From an uncultured Prevotella sp. (GTDB lineage: Bacteria; Bacteroidota; Bacteroidia; Bacteroidales; Bacteroidaceae): a DNA stretch of 64,000 bases. Position 1 is the first letter of the stretch; every line of letters starts with the position of its first letter. The position numbers and the translations under genes are program-made. The notes beneath the pieces were generated by a model. That model had not been told where the DNA came from, made no database searches, and saw only the letters and a list, made by a program, of their open reading frames with translations. Positions 44,715 through 53,316 of the stretch are shown here, piece by piece. The stretch is taken from NCBI GenBank assembly GCA_944320305.1, contig CALUGW010000008.1, forward strand, positions 38,023 to 102,022, read 5' to 3'.

Positions 44715-44753
44715 GAATGGGGACTTGCGGAACAGCCCGCGTCCCCATTCTTT
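44715..44753 (+). terminator. Terminator after the carboxytransferase gene
   Basis: GAATGGGGAC (44715-44724) pairs perfectly with 44741-44750, extended by GCGG/CCGC inside, and is followed by TTTCG. It lies 17 bp after the stop. Confidence 0.7.
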
Positions 44754-44846
44754 CGATGAATTTGACGGAGGATAAAAACAGGCCGCTGTTCAGAAAAGGG
44801 CGGCCATGACTTTCTGTTTTGGTATAAAGACACACAGACAATCGCT

Positions 44847-45380
44847 ATGTTTCAATCTGTTATAGACAAATTTTATCCTGACGACAACGCCCTGCGTCAG
44901 CTGCTCATCAGGCACAGCCGCGATGTGGCTGACCGCGCGTTGGCCGTGGCCAGGCGCCATCCGGAGCTGAATCTCGACATTAGCTTTCTTGAGGAAGGGG
45001 CAATGCTCCACGACATCGGCATTTTTATGACAGACGCGCCGTCAATCCACTGCCACGGAACGGACCCCTACATCCGCCACGGACTGGACGGGGCCGAGCT
45101 GATGCGCCGTGAGGGGCTGCCGCGTCACGCCCGGGTCTGTGAGCGCCACACGGGAGCCGGCATAACCCGCCAGCAAATAGAGAGCAAGCAGTTGCCACTG
45201 CCGCTGCAGGATTTTCTGCCGGAAACCATGGAGGAAAAGGTGATTTGTTACGCAGACAAGTTCTTTTCAAAATCGCATCCTGACAGAGTGCGCACTGTCG
45301 AGCAGGCCGCGCGCAGCCTCTCAAAGTTCGGCAGTGACGGGGTGGAGCGGTTCATGCAGTGGGCAGCCATGTTTGAGTGA
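44847..45380 (+). CDS. HD-domain metal-dependent phosphohydrolase
   Basis: The 177-residue product has the HD signature: an early His (LIRHSRDVADRALAVARRHP), the HD pair in EEGAMLHDIGIF, and later His residues (HGLDGAELMRREGLPRHARV, CERHTGAG). Small HD proteins of this type hydrolyse nucleotides or related phosphate esters; the substrate cannot be told from sequence. It is a single gene upstream of the tRNA-Val region. Confidence 0.85.
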   Translation: MFQSVIDKFYPDDNALRQLLIRHSRDVADRALAVARRHPELNLDISFLEEGAMLHDIGIFMTDAPSIHCHGTDPYIRHGLDGAELMRREGLPRHARVCERHTGAGITRQQIESKQLPLPLQDFLPETMEEKVICYADKFFSKSHPDRVRTVEQAARSLSKFGSDGVERFMQWAAMFE

Positions 45381-45447
45381 GCACGCGATTCTTGAATCCT
45401 TGAATTTGCGGCAAAATCAAGAAAAACAGAAAAAAGTTGGTGAAAAG

Positions 45448-45479
45448 TTTGGCGGTTTCAGAAAAAGTTCCTACCTTTG
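45448..45479 (+). promoter_or_regulatory. Promoter of the first tRNA-Val
   Basis: Perfect Bacteroidota promoter: TTTG (45448-45451), 20 bp, TACCTTTG (45472-45479). Transcription would begin about 16 bp before the tRNA. Confidence 0.8.
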
Positions 45480-45501
45480 CACCCGCTTACGACAAGCAAC
45501 G

Positions 45502-45576
45502 GGGCGCTTAGCTCAGCTGGTTTAGAGCATCTGCCTTACAAGCAGAGGGTCGGGGGTTCGAATCCCTCAGCGCCCA
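45502..45576 (+). tRNA. tRNA-Val (anticodon TAC), copy 1
   Basis: Cloverleaf: acceptor GGGCGCT with AGCGCCC, D arm AGCTCAGCTGGTTTAGAGC, anticodon stem TCTGC/GCAGA around loop CTTACAA (anticodon TAC), and T arm with GGTTCGAATCC. The CCA end is not encoded. It lies in the left arm of the palindrome. Confidence 0.97.
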
Positions 45577-45592
45577 CGCAGAGCGGACATGG

Positions 45593-45626
45593 AGACGGGT
45601 CTCACACTGAGGCTCGTCTTTTTTTG
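45593..45626 (+). terminator. Terminator of tRNA-Val copy 1
   Basis: AGACGGGT (45593-45600) pairs, with wobble, to 45612-45619 and is followed by a run of eight T. The mirror copy at 46136-46170 serves the second tRNA. Confidence 0.75.
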
Positions 45627-46135
45627 TCGGCGCCGCCGGGTGTCACGGCCACGCTCTCCTTGTCTCGGCGCCGAAATAGTGTGGATTAATTTTGGCACAG
45701 TAGAAATTTAGTGGGGTATTTTTGGGTCAGTCCGAAACCCGGCGCATTTGGTCGTGCCGTTTCCTGTGTCATACACAGTTCAGAGAATGCGGACGAATAG
45801 TGCTCCACGTTTTCTCCCCCTTGTTTACTCCAACGTTAACACCCACGTCATCCCGCGCTTGACGCGGAAGTCACCCTGCACTGCGATGCGGGGCAGAACA
45901 GCCTTGCTTTCCCCTTGCTGGACCCCGCGTCAAGCGCGGGGTGACGTGGATGGCTTGGGGCTGAGCCCCTGAAAGCCACGGAACCGCTGTCAACAATACG
46001 TGGAAGACTGAAAGAAGGTCGGTATCACCCGCATCCAGGAAATGCAACCGTGTTTTCGGACTGTGCCAAAATTAATCCACAAAATTTCGGCGCTGAGACA
46101 AGGATGGTGGAGCCGTACTCCCCGGCGGCGCGGAC

Positions 46136-46170
46136 AAAAAAAGAGACGGGCCTCAGTGTGAGCCCCGTCT
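46136..46170 (-). terminator. Terminator of tRNA-Val copy 2
   Basis: Mirror image of the terminator at 45593-45626: hairpin 46144-46170 followed on the minus strand by T7 (complement of 46136-46142). It is slightly more GC-paired than the other copy. Confidence 0.75.
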
Positions 46171-46186
46171 CCATATCCGCTCTGCG

Positions 46187-46261
46187 TGGGCGCTGAGGGA
46201 TTCGAACCCCCGACCCTCTGCTTGTAAGGCAGATGCTCTAAACCAGCTGAGCTAAGCGCCC
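46187..46261 (-). tRNA. tRNA-Val (anticodon TAC), copy 2
   Basis: The sequence is identical to the copy at 45502-45576 but on the opposite strand, so the two genes are transcribed towards each other. Promoter and terminator are duplicated as well. Confidence 0.97.
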
Positions 46262-46283
46262 CGTTGCTTGTCGTAAGCGGGTG

Positions 46284-46315
46284 CAAAGGTAGGAACTTTT
46301 TCTGAAACCGCCAAA
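46284..46315 (-). promoter_or_regulatory. Promoter of the second tRNA-Val
   Basis: On the minus strand TTTG (46312-46315) precedes TACCTTTG (46284-46291) by 20 bp, identical in layout to the promoter of copy 1. Confidence 0.8.
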
Positions 46316-46497
46316 CATTTTGCCAACTTTTTCTGTTTTATTTATTGAAACGAGCGAAAAAGGATGTCTGCATTCTTCCTGCGACGGATGAAAAAAGGAA
46401 ACGAAGAGGTTTTGGTCTCTAACTTCCTGTAACTCCTCTAACTCCTTTGAATAGAAGCTTTGCGGATATCCAAATGAATTAAAATGAAAAACAGACC

Positions 46498-47709
46498 ATG
46501 ACAACGTTGAAAATCAAATTCCGTCCGTCGGCAGTAGAAGGCAGGGAGGGTACAGTCTATATTCAATTGACACATCGGCGCGCAACGCGCCAGATAAGCA
46601 CCGGTTGCCATATAATGCCCTGCGAGTGGTCGGCGGAAACCGGCTCTGTAGACGTCTCTGCCGCCGCGACGCCCGGCAGACGCGCCTATCTGTTGGCGGC
46701 ATACAGCCGCGTAATGCACGTGGCGGAGCGTGTGAGAGCCGCCGTGGCACAGTGCGCGCGCGGGTCCGGCGCCTGTACCGTTGACGATATTGTGGGCTGC
46801 TGGGCCACGCTGCCCGCCGAAGTGACCATGTTCGGGCAGATGCGGACGGCCATAGCGCGGCTCTCGCAGCTTGGGCGCGTCCGCACCGCCGAGGCATACA
46901 CGTCGGCGCTGAGCAGCTTCATGAGGTTTCGCGGCGGCAGCGACATACTGCTGTCTGATGTCAGCGGCGACACCATGGTGTCATACGAGGAGTGGCTCAA
47001 GGCGTCGGGGCTTTGCCCTAACACCACCTCTTTTTATATGCGCATTCTGCGGGCGGTCTACAACCGCGCCGTTGATAGCGGCGGCACACGGCAGGGCAAC
47101 CCCTTCCGCCGTGTCTACACAGGTGTCGGCAAGACAGTGAAGCGGGCGGTGCCGCCTGAGTCTATAAGGGACCTGCGCTGTCTCGACCTGACGGACTCCG
47201 CCGCCCAGTGCTTCGCCCGCGATATGTTCCTTTTTGCGTTCTACACGCGCGGTATGTCGTTCATAGACATTGCCTATCTGCGCAAGCGCGACCTGGCCGG
47301 CGGCATTCTTACGTACAGACGCCGGAAAACCGGCCAGCGGCTCACAATAAAGTGGGAGAGGTGTATGGAGGAGATCCGACGGCGCCATCCTGGAGCCGAC
47401 GGCTCGCCCTATCTGCTCGACATCATTGCCGCCCCGGGCCGCAACGAGCGCGCGCAATACAGAAACGCCGCACGCCGCATCAACAATGCCCTGAAGGCCG
47501 TGGGGCGCCGTGCGGGCATCGGCGTGCCGCTCACCATGTATTGCGCCCGCCATGCCTGGGCCAGCATAGCCCGCAGCAAGAACATACCGCTGCGGGTAAT
47601 CAGCGAGGGCATGGGGCATGATTCTGAAGAGACGACGCGCATATACCTTGCCTCGCTCGACGTCGGCACCGTAGACAGAGCCAACAGCCTGATCATACGC
47701 TCCGTGTGA
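46498..47709 (+). CDS. Tyrosine recombinase (Bacteroidales integrase/invertase type)
   Basis: The 403-residue protein has an N-terminal Arm-DNA-binding region (VYIQLTHRRATRQISTGCHI), a SAM-like core-binding domain (about 110-215) and a catalytic domain with Arg251 (FYTRGMSFIDIAYL), Lys277 (YRRRKTG), Arg351 (MYCARHAWASIA; Tyr where the classic box has His, as in many Bacteroidales enzymes), His374 (GMGHDSEETT) and nucleophile Tyr383 (RIYLASLD). It could act as integrase or as invertase. It stands between the tRNA-Val palindrome and upxY, at the entrance of a polysaccharide locus, a place where Bacteroides capsule loci often carry such a gene. Confidence 0.93.
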   Translation: MTTLKIKFRPSAVEGREGTVYIQLTHRRATRQISTGCHIMPCEWSAETGSVDVSAAATPGRRAYLLAAYSRVMHVAERVRAAVAQCARGSGACTVDDIVGCWATLPAEVTMFGQMRTAIARLSQLGRVRTAEAYTSALSSFMRFRGGSDILLSDVSGDTMVSYEEWLKASGLCPNTTSFYMRILRAVYNRAVDSGGTRQGNPFRRVYTGVGKTVKRAVPPESIRDLRCLDLTDSAAQCFARDMFLFAFYTRGMSFIDIAYLRKRDLAGGILTYRRRKTGQRLTIKWERCMEEIRRRHPGADGSPYLLDIIAAPGRNERAQYRNAARRINNALKAVGRRAGIGVPLTMYCARHAWASIARSKNIPLRVISEGMGHDSEETTRIYLASLDVGTVDRANSLIIRSV

Positions 47710-47760
47710 AAAGGCCGGGAAGCAGTCTGGCTCCGGCTTTGGACGCCGGCTGAATTACAA

Positions 47761-47827
47761 TAGTTTTGTAAAAAACTAATTTAGCAGCCTGAAGATGCGG
47801 GAATTTTAAGTATTTTGCTTAATTTTG
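47761..47827 (+). promoter_or_regulatory. Inverted repeat and -7 box upstream of upxY
   Basis: TAGTTTT (47761-47767) and AAAACTA (47772-47778) form a short inverted repeat, and TAATTTTG at 47820-47827 matches the -7 consensus. No convincing -33 element is seen. Transcription would begin near 47833, so initiation codons at 47815 can be excluded if this promoter is used. Confidence 0.4.
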
Positions 47828-47904
47828 CAGCTGGTATGCACCTCTCTTTCCACGAGAGCGTTGCTTTTTCACAACATGATTCCGCCTGTGCGGCGGGCTG
47901 TACA

Positions 47905-48555
47905 ATGGAAAGCAATACCACTACACGCGACGGACAAACCAAAGCGGCGGCTGCAAAAGTCGGCGGCGCCGTAGGCTTGCCAATCCCCCATCCACAACAG
48001 CGGCGGTGGTACATAGCCATCGTAAGCAACAACACCGAGAAAGCCTGCGGCGAGCGCATGATGAGAATCTTTGAGCAGTGGGCCGCCGAGGGCAAGGACT
48101 GCGAGGTGTACGTGCCGCTGCAGAAGGAACTGCGGCTGTGGCGCACGGGGCGGCGTGTCGTGGTGGACCGTGTCGTGCTGCCCACGTTCGTGTTCGTGCG
48201 CTGCACCGAGGCCGAACGCCGCCACGACATTGCATACCTGCCTTTTGTCAAGCGCTTCTTTGTCAACATAGCCGGCGCGACCGTCAACGGCCACCGTCCC
48301 GTGGCCACCATACCCGACGAGCAGCTGATGAGCCTGCGCCGCATGGTCGAGGGGGCTGAGGCGCCGGTGGCCGTCAGCACACGCCCGCTGAGGCTCGGCG
48401 AGCGCGTGCGCGTCAACGGCGGCAAGCTCGTAGGCCTGGAGGGCAACGTGTTCCGCGAGGCCGACGGCTCCACCCACCTTGTCATAAAGATAGACATCCT
48501 CGGCTGCGCCATGGTCAGGATTGCCCGCGATTTGCTCGACCCCATCAGCGCGTGA
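47905..48555 (+). CDS. upxY: UpxY-family transcription antiterminator (NusG-like)
   Basis: From the ATG at 47905 the product is 216 residues; an ATG at 47836 is an alternative. The NGN-like domain starts at RRWYIAIVSNNTEKACGERM and runs through VVLPTFVFVRCTEAERRHDI; a C-terminal KOW-like segment is RLGERVRVNGGKLVGLEGNV. UpxY proteins are specialised NusG paralogues that prevent premature termination in capsular polysaccharide operons of Bacteroides. It is the first regulatory gene of the locus; no upxZ partner is visible. The 191-bp gap before wzx contains TTTTTACC repeats. Confidence 0.9.
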   Translation: MESNTTTRDGQTKAAAAKVGGAVGLPIPHPQQRRWYIAIVSNNTEKACGERMMRIFEQWAAEGKDCEVYVPLQKELRLWRTGRRVVVDRVVLPTFVFVRCTEAERRHDIAYLPFVKRFFVNIAGATVNGHRPVATIPDEQLMSLRRMVEGAEAPVAVSTRPLRLGERVRVNGGKLVGLEGNVFREADGSTHLVIKIDILGCAMVRIARDLLDPISA

Positions 48556-48746
48556 AAACACGCCATGAGTCAGCCTGTCTAATGCACTTCCACGCGCGGC
48601 ATCAAAAAAGAATTGTAAACCAAGCATACAGAAAAATCCGCAGTCTGTAAGCTGAATACAGGCCGCTTAACCGTAACCGTCCTGCACAGCCTGCAACATT
48701 TTACTTTTTTACCTTTTTACTCTTTTACCGTTTTACCTTTAAAGCA

Positions 48747-50294
48747 GTGCCCTCAAACAACAAGCGCATAGCGAAGAACACCCTGCTGCTCTACTTCAGG
48801 ATGCTGTTCATGATGGCGGTCAACCTTTACGCCTCGCGTGTCATTCTGAACACGCTCGGCGTGACAGACTTCGGCATAAACAACGTTGTGGGAGGAGTTA
48901 TAACGCTGCTTGGCTTCCTTACGGGGTCGCTCGGCGCGGCCTCGTCGCGCTACATCACCTACGACCTCGGCAAGGGAGACTCTGAAGTTCTGAGGCGCAC
49001 CTTCGGCAACATCTTGAGCATACACCTGCTGCTGGCCGTTCTGGTCATAGTCTTCGGCGAGACTGCTGGGCTGTGGTTCATGTCTACGCAGCTGCAGATT
49101 CCGCCAGAACGCATGACCGCCGCGATGTGGGTCTACCAGTTCTCCATATTCTCGTCGGCCATGGCCGTTGTCAGCGTGCCATACAATGCGACAATCATCG
49201 CCCACGAACGTATGTCGGCCTTCGCCTACATCAGCATCGCCGACGCCGTGCTGAAGCTGCTTATTGTCTATCTGCTCGTGGTCATCCCTTACGACAAGCT
49301 CATCGTCTACGCCATTTTACTTTTCTGCGTGCAGACGTTCGACCGCATTGTCTACGGCATCTATTGCTCCCGCCACTTTGAGGAAACCCGCACCCGGCCC
49401 AAATACAACGGCAGGCTGTTCCGCGAGATTTTCGCTTTCGCTGGCTGGACCATGAACGGCAACCTCGCCGTAATCGGCTACACGCAGGGTCTGAACATAC
49501 TGCTCAATATGTTCTTCGGCCCGGCTGTCAACGCTGCGCGCGGCGTGGCGGTGCAGGTGCAGGGCGTGTGCCAGCAGTTCTGCTCAAATTTCCAAATGGC
49601 TCTCAACCCGCAGCTTACAAAAAGCTATGCCCAGGGCGATTTACAGAATATGCACAGTCTGCTGACGCGCAGCTCGAAGTTCTCGTTTTTCATCCTCTTA
49701 TTCATTGCCCTGCCGCTTATGCTGGAGGCGGAATTTGTGTTGAGGCTCTGGCTCGGCATCGTGCCGGAACATACCGTGGCGTTCCTGCGCCTTGTGCTCG
49801 TCACCGGTCTGCTCTATACACTCTCAAACCCGATCATAGTGTCCGTCCACGCCACCGGGCGGCTGAAGAAGTTCCAGATTGTGGAGGGCACTATGCTACT
49901 GTCCATCGTTCCGATAGCCTATGTTCTGCTGAAGTTCTGCGGCGTGAAACCGGAATATGTCTTTTTGGTGCATATCGTTGTTGAGCTGTTCACTCAGTAC
50001 GCCCGCCTGCGCATAGTCCTGCCGATGGTTGGGATGCGGCTCGGCGACTACCTCCGGCAGGTTGTTCGCCCGGTGTTGTCAGTCCTTGTGGCTGCATCTA
50101 TTGTTCCGCTGCTTGTTTACGTCTGCATTGGCGGCAGCGGTCTTGCGCCGTTCCTCATTGTCTGTGCGGTGAACGTCGTTAGTGTCGGGATGGTTGTTCT
50201 TGCTCTGGGCTGCACGAGGTCGGAGAGGAGTTTTATAGTGATGCGGGCCAATGCTATTGTCAATAAGCTTATGTGGAAAGAGAAAAATAGTTGA
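48747..50294 (+). CDS. wzx: Polysaccharide flippase (Wzx-like, MATE/MOP superfamily)
   Basis: The 515-residue protein starts with GTG (PSNNKRIAKNTLLLYFRMLF) and has about 12-14 membrane segments. Family features are the N-terminal SRVILNTLGVTDFGINNVVG and the central GWTMNGNLAVIGYTQGLNIL, FFGPAVNAARGVAVQVQG and NPQLTKSYAQGD. Such proteins flip lipid-linked repeat units across the inner membrane. The leader contains the AT-rich TTTTTACC tract. Confidence 0.9.
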   Translation: MPSNNKRIAKNTLLLYFRMLFMMAVNLYASRVILNTLGVTDFGINNVVGGVITLLGFLTGSLGAASSRYITYDLGKGDSEVLRRTFGNILSIHLLLAVLVIVFGETAGLWFMSTQLQIPPERMTAAMWVYQFSIFSSAMAVVSVPYNATIIAHERMSAFAYISIADAVLKLLIVYLLVVIPYDKLIVYAILLFCVQTFDRIVYGIYCSRHFEETRTRPKYNGRLFREIFAFAGWTMNGNLAVIGYTQGLNILLNMFFGPAVNAARGVAVQVQGVCQQFCSNFQMALNPQLTKSYAQGDLQNMHSLLTRSSKFSFFILLFIALPLMLEAEFVLRLWLGIVPEHTVAFLRLVLVTGLLYTLSNPIIVSVHATGRLKKFQIVEGTMLLSIVPIAYVLLKFCGVKPEYVFLVHIVVELFTQYARLRIVLPMVGMRLGDYLRQVVRPVLSVLVAASIVPLLVYVCIGGSGLAPFLIVCAVNVVSVGMVVLALGCTRSERSFIVMRANAIVNKLMWKEKNS

Positions 50295-50312
50295 AGAAAA
50301 ACTTGTTAATTT

Positions 50313-51112
50313 ATGGCTAATGGTTTACAAAATATAGGAGCGGCTCAAGGCTTGATGACGAACCTGCGGATATTAAGGGAGCAGAACAAAGGAAAAGTGA
50401 TATTTTATCGCGGGCACAGGGACAAGTCTTACGAGCTGATACCGTCAATCTACCGCAAGGATGCGGACGGCAACTATAAATTTCTGCACATAGAAGATAA
50501 ACTGTACAAAGAGATGCTTTGCACCTGTCCAGAAGAGTTCGACAATTGCGAGACAACGCTGGAACGTCTTGTAAAGATGCAGCACTATTCGCTGCCCACG
50601 CGGCTGCTCGACATTACTGCCAATCCGCTTGTCGCACTTTATTTTGCATCGCAAGATGACAACACGGACGGTGCGCTGTATGCCTTTGCGTTTGACAAGT
50701 CGGAGGTATGCTATTTCGACTCCCCGGATGTCTGCGTTCTGTCCAACTTGTCGCAGTTGGAATATGAGACAGACATAACGACGGAGCAGGGCAAGCGGTC
50801 GCTTGTTTCCAAAATCAAGGGCGACCAGCCCAACGTGTTTTATCAGGGCGAGGTGATGGCAAATCAGGTTGTGTGCCTTAAGCCGAAGTCGAACAACTCG
50901 CGCATCATCCGCCAGAGCGGCGCGTTTCTTCTGTTCGGCATGGACAAGAAGAAAACATGACGCAGTTGGCGGTAAAGCCAATCGAGATGGAAGTGCCCCG
51001 GGATAAGAAACAGAAAGTTCGGGAAGACCTGAAAGACCTTGGAATCAACGAGGCGTTCCTGTTCCCCGAAATTGACAAAGTGTCGGAGTATTTGATTAAC
51101 AATTTGTTGTGA
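50313..51112 (+). pseudogene. FRG-domain protein, split by a frameshift near 50950
   Basis: The 5' frame (50313-50960, 215 residues) has the FRG hallmarks: VIFYRGHRDKSYELIPSIYR, a central QHYSLPTRLLDITANPLVAL and YFASQDDN, and GAFLLFG near the end. The stop at 50958 overlaps an ATG (ATGA), and the +2 frame 50957-51112 continues with PIEMEVPRDKKQKVREDLKD and GINEAFLFPEIDKVSEYLIN, which matches the usual FRG C-terminus. So one base has been gained or lost near AAGAAGAAAACA, or two coupled pieces are made. FRG proteins are of unknown function and frequent in mobile or defence regions; one inside a polysaccharide operon is unusual. Confidence 0.75.
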
Positions 51113-51178
51113 ACGTTGGATGTGACAATATTTACGTTGCAGTTTTTATGTTGGTTTTGAATTTTTCCGTGTTGAGAA

Positions 51179-52462
51179 ATGCTTAGTTTTGCTGTAACAG
51201 GGTTATTCCTGCTTTTTTTCTTGTGTAATTATAAGAAAGGAATAATTGCTGCCGCGTTTTTAATCCAGCCTTTGACATATATAGGTTGTGGAATAGGAGA
51301 GGTAAGCCTTTATTATGTGATGGCTGCACTGTCGGTTGTGTTTGTCGTTTTCAGGCAGAGTGGGCGGATAAAGTCGTACCCTAAGTTGCTGGCTGTTCCC
51401 ACGGCGATGATGGCTTGTTCGTATTTGATAACAAATGCTTTGTGTGACCACCCCAAAACGGTTATGATTTTGGGTAATATAGTAACACAGTTCATGTTTC
51501 CCGTTGCTTTGTGGTGTGTCCTCGACAGTGTGAAGAGAGTGCGGCTGGCTGTAAAATTCATTGTCATTATGTGTGTCGTGGCTTTAGTCGTGATGGTTCC
51601 GGAATTGATATTGAGGCATAATTATTTTACGGATTTTATCCAGAATAATTTTGTTATTTCGGATTTTGTCATTGACGCAGATACAATCCGTTTCGGATTA
51701 AAGCGAACAAATTCCATATTTTCTTATTTTTCAACTTATGGAGTGTTTTGTTGTTTGAGTACTTTTGTGATGTGGCTGATGATGCAGAATAATGAAACTA
51801 AAAAAAATTATGTCTGGCTGTTGTTCTTGCTGACTGCCGCTGCTGTGTCAACAGGCTCCCGTGCTGTGTTTCTTGCCGTGTTCTGCATTATAATCGGACT
51901 TTTTACGCAGAAAAAAGTAATGCAGACAAGACTATTCAAGACAGCTTTTGTTTTTTGTCTTTTATTGTTGCCTTTTGTTTATGAGTATTTTGCAACAATC
52001 GTTGACTCAATCGTAAATTCAGACACTTCCAAAGCGGCAGGAGGAAGCTCATCGGAGCTTCGTTTTTTGCAGTGGGAAGTTTGTCTGCCATATTTTCTTC
52101 AGTCGCCTGTCTGGGGAAATGGCAGATTGTATATTTGGGAAGAGGTGGCACCTCACAATCCGATTCTTCAAGGTGCTGAGAGTATTTGGTTCTCATTACT
52201 TGTGGATTATGGCATAATGGGGGCTGTCACTTACACGATAATGATTGTCTGCTGCATTATCTTGTTGCGGAAATATGACACGAGACTTATATTCATGCCT
52301 TTGGGCTATTTTTTAATTTTGTTCCTTTCCCCAGATGTTGGAATCCAATACAATTTGCTGCTGACATATGTGGTGCTTGCAATAAAAGTCAAGACCTATA
52401 TTCTTACTGAAACATCGTTACCAATTCATCCAGAACAAAAGATACGATATGCAACAAGGTGA
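51179..52462 (+). CDS. wzy: O-antigen/capsule repeat-unit polymerase (Wzy-like)
   Basis: The 427-residue protein has about 10-11 membrane segments and a Wzy-type periplasmic loop (FLQWEVCLPYFLQSPVWGNG, with HNPILQGAESIWFSLLVDYG after it, as in Wzy_C/O-antigen ligase-like proteins). It would join repeat units in the periplasm. Base composition is clearly AT-richer than the flanking genes, suggesting separate origin. It overlaps the next gene by 14 bp. Confidence 0.85.
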   Translation: MLSFAVTGLFLLFFLCNYKKGIIAAAFLIQPLTYIGCGIGEVSLYYVMAALSVVFVVFRQSGRIKSYPKLLAVPTAMMACSYLITNALCDHPKTVMILGNIVTQFMFPVALWCVLDSVKRVRLAVKFIVIMCVVALVVMVPELILRHNYFTDFIQNNFVISDFVIDADTIRFGLKRTNSIFSYFSTYGVFCCLSTFVMWLMMQNNETKKNYVWLLFLLTAAAVSTGSRAVFLAVFCIIIGLFTQKKVMQTRLFKTAFVFCLLLLPFVYEYFATIVDSIVNSDTSKAAGGSSSELRFLQWEVCLPYFLQSPVWGNGRLYIWEEVAPHNPILQGAESIWFSLLVDYGIMGAVTYTIMIVCCIILLRKYDTRLIFMPLGYFLILFLSPDVGIQYNLLLTYVVLAIKVKTYILTETSLPIHPEQKIRYATR

Positions 52463-53312
52463 GATATTCTTTTCCGTAGTAATTCCATTATATAACAAAG
52501 TCCATTATATTGGGGACACGATACGTTCTGTCCTGAACCAGACTTATGCCAACTATGAGATTGTGGTTGTTGATGATGGCTCGACAGACGGAAGTTATGA
52601 GCGGGTGTGCGATTTTGCAGAATCACATCCACAGATTAAAGTCCTGCGACAGAAGAATCAAGGGGTCTCTGTTGCGAGAAACAAGGGTATTGATTCGGCG
52701 CAAAATGATTATATCGCATTTCTTGACGCCGATGATGTCTGGGACAAAAACTGTCTTGAGACTTTCAGGGATTTGATAGAAAAGTTCGATGGGGAGTATG
52801 CATTTGCCGTTGCACAAAGAGATTATCTTCTGAACAATAAGATGGAAAAAGGCAAAACCATGCTTATACGTGACCACTGCAAATATAATTATTTGTTCCA
52901 GACGAGTTGCATATGTGTGCGTAAGAGTGTCTTTGACGAGGTGGGGATGTTCAAGCCTGGTGCCCAGACGGGCGAGGATCGTGACTGTTGGTTGCGGATT
53001 TCGTGTAGGCATCCTTTTGTTTTTTGCAATAAAGAACTTGTGCTTCACCCCAAAACAACGGAAAACAATCTTGGAGCAATAAAGAAAAGACCTGCCGCTG
53101 AGGTTTTTCCATATTGGGAATGGTACGGATATAGCTCGCTTTATGCGCAAAACATCAAAAGATACGCATCTGGGATGATATTGTGGCAGGCTTTTGATTT
53201 TTACAAGTCAGGCCAGTATGAAGAGGCTCGCAGGATGTTGAAAAGAATACGGTCGGCGCATCATGTGCTTAGGCGTCTGGCTTTGAGAGTCTGCTTGTTG
53301 TTTAAAAGGTGA
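52449..53312 (+). CDS. Family 2 glycosyltransferase
   Basis: The 287-residue enzyme has a GT-A fold: FFSVVIPLYNKVHYIGDTIR, the nucleotide-binding EIVVVDDGSTDGSYER, QGVSVARNKGIDSA and the metal-binding DADDVW (residues about 97-102). It would add one sugar to the lipid-linked repeat unit on the cytoplasmic side. It starts inside the wzy gene (14-bp overlap) and shares its AT-rich composition. Confidence 0.9.
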   Translation: MQQGEIFFSVVIPLYNKVHYIGDTIRSVLNQTYANYEIVVVDDGSTDGSYERVCDFAESHPQIKVLRQKNQGVSVARNKGIDSAQNDYIAFLDADDVWDKNCLETFRDLIEKFDGEYAFAVAQRDYLLNNKMEKGKTMLIRDHCKYNYLFQTSCICVRKSVFDEVGMFKPGAQTGEDRDCWLRISCRHPFVFCNKELVLHPKTTENNLGAIKKRPAAEVFPYWEWYGYSSLYAQNIKRYASGMILWQAFDFYKSGQYEEARRMLKRIRSAHHVLRRLALRVCLLFKR

Positions 53313-53316
53313 AGAT

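Larger units (their letters stand above)
45425..46337. repeat. 0.9-kb inverted repeat containing two tRNA-Val units
   Basis: 45425-45700 and 46061-46337 are near-identical inverted arms of about 276 bp, each with promoter, tRNA-Val, terminator and GTGGATTAATTTTGGCACAG at the inner end. The 360-bp spacer holds a second inverted repeat: 45843-45867 against 45925-45949, 24 of 25 bp matching, of the CCGCGTCAAGCGCGGG type. Outside tRNAs the arms differ by scattered substitutions and small indels. I see no protein gene in 45381-46497. Confidence 0.9.

Noticed and set aside
45843-45949. CCGCGTCAAGCGCGGG inverted repeat as a recombination site
   Set aside because: Short repeats of this wording occur between genes in many unrelated bacteria; alone it does not support a site-specific recombination function.
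47815-47904. Upstream start for UpxY at 47815
   Set aside because: It lies before the predicted transcription start (-7 box 47820-47827), and the extra N-terminus is not family-like.
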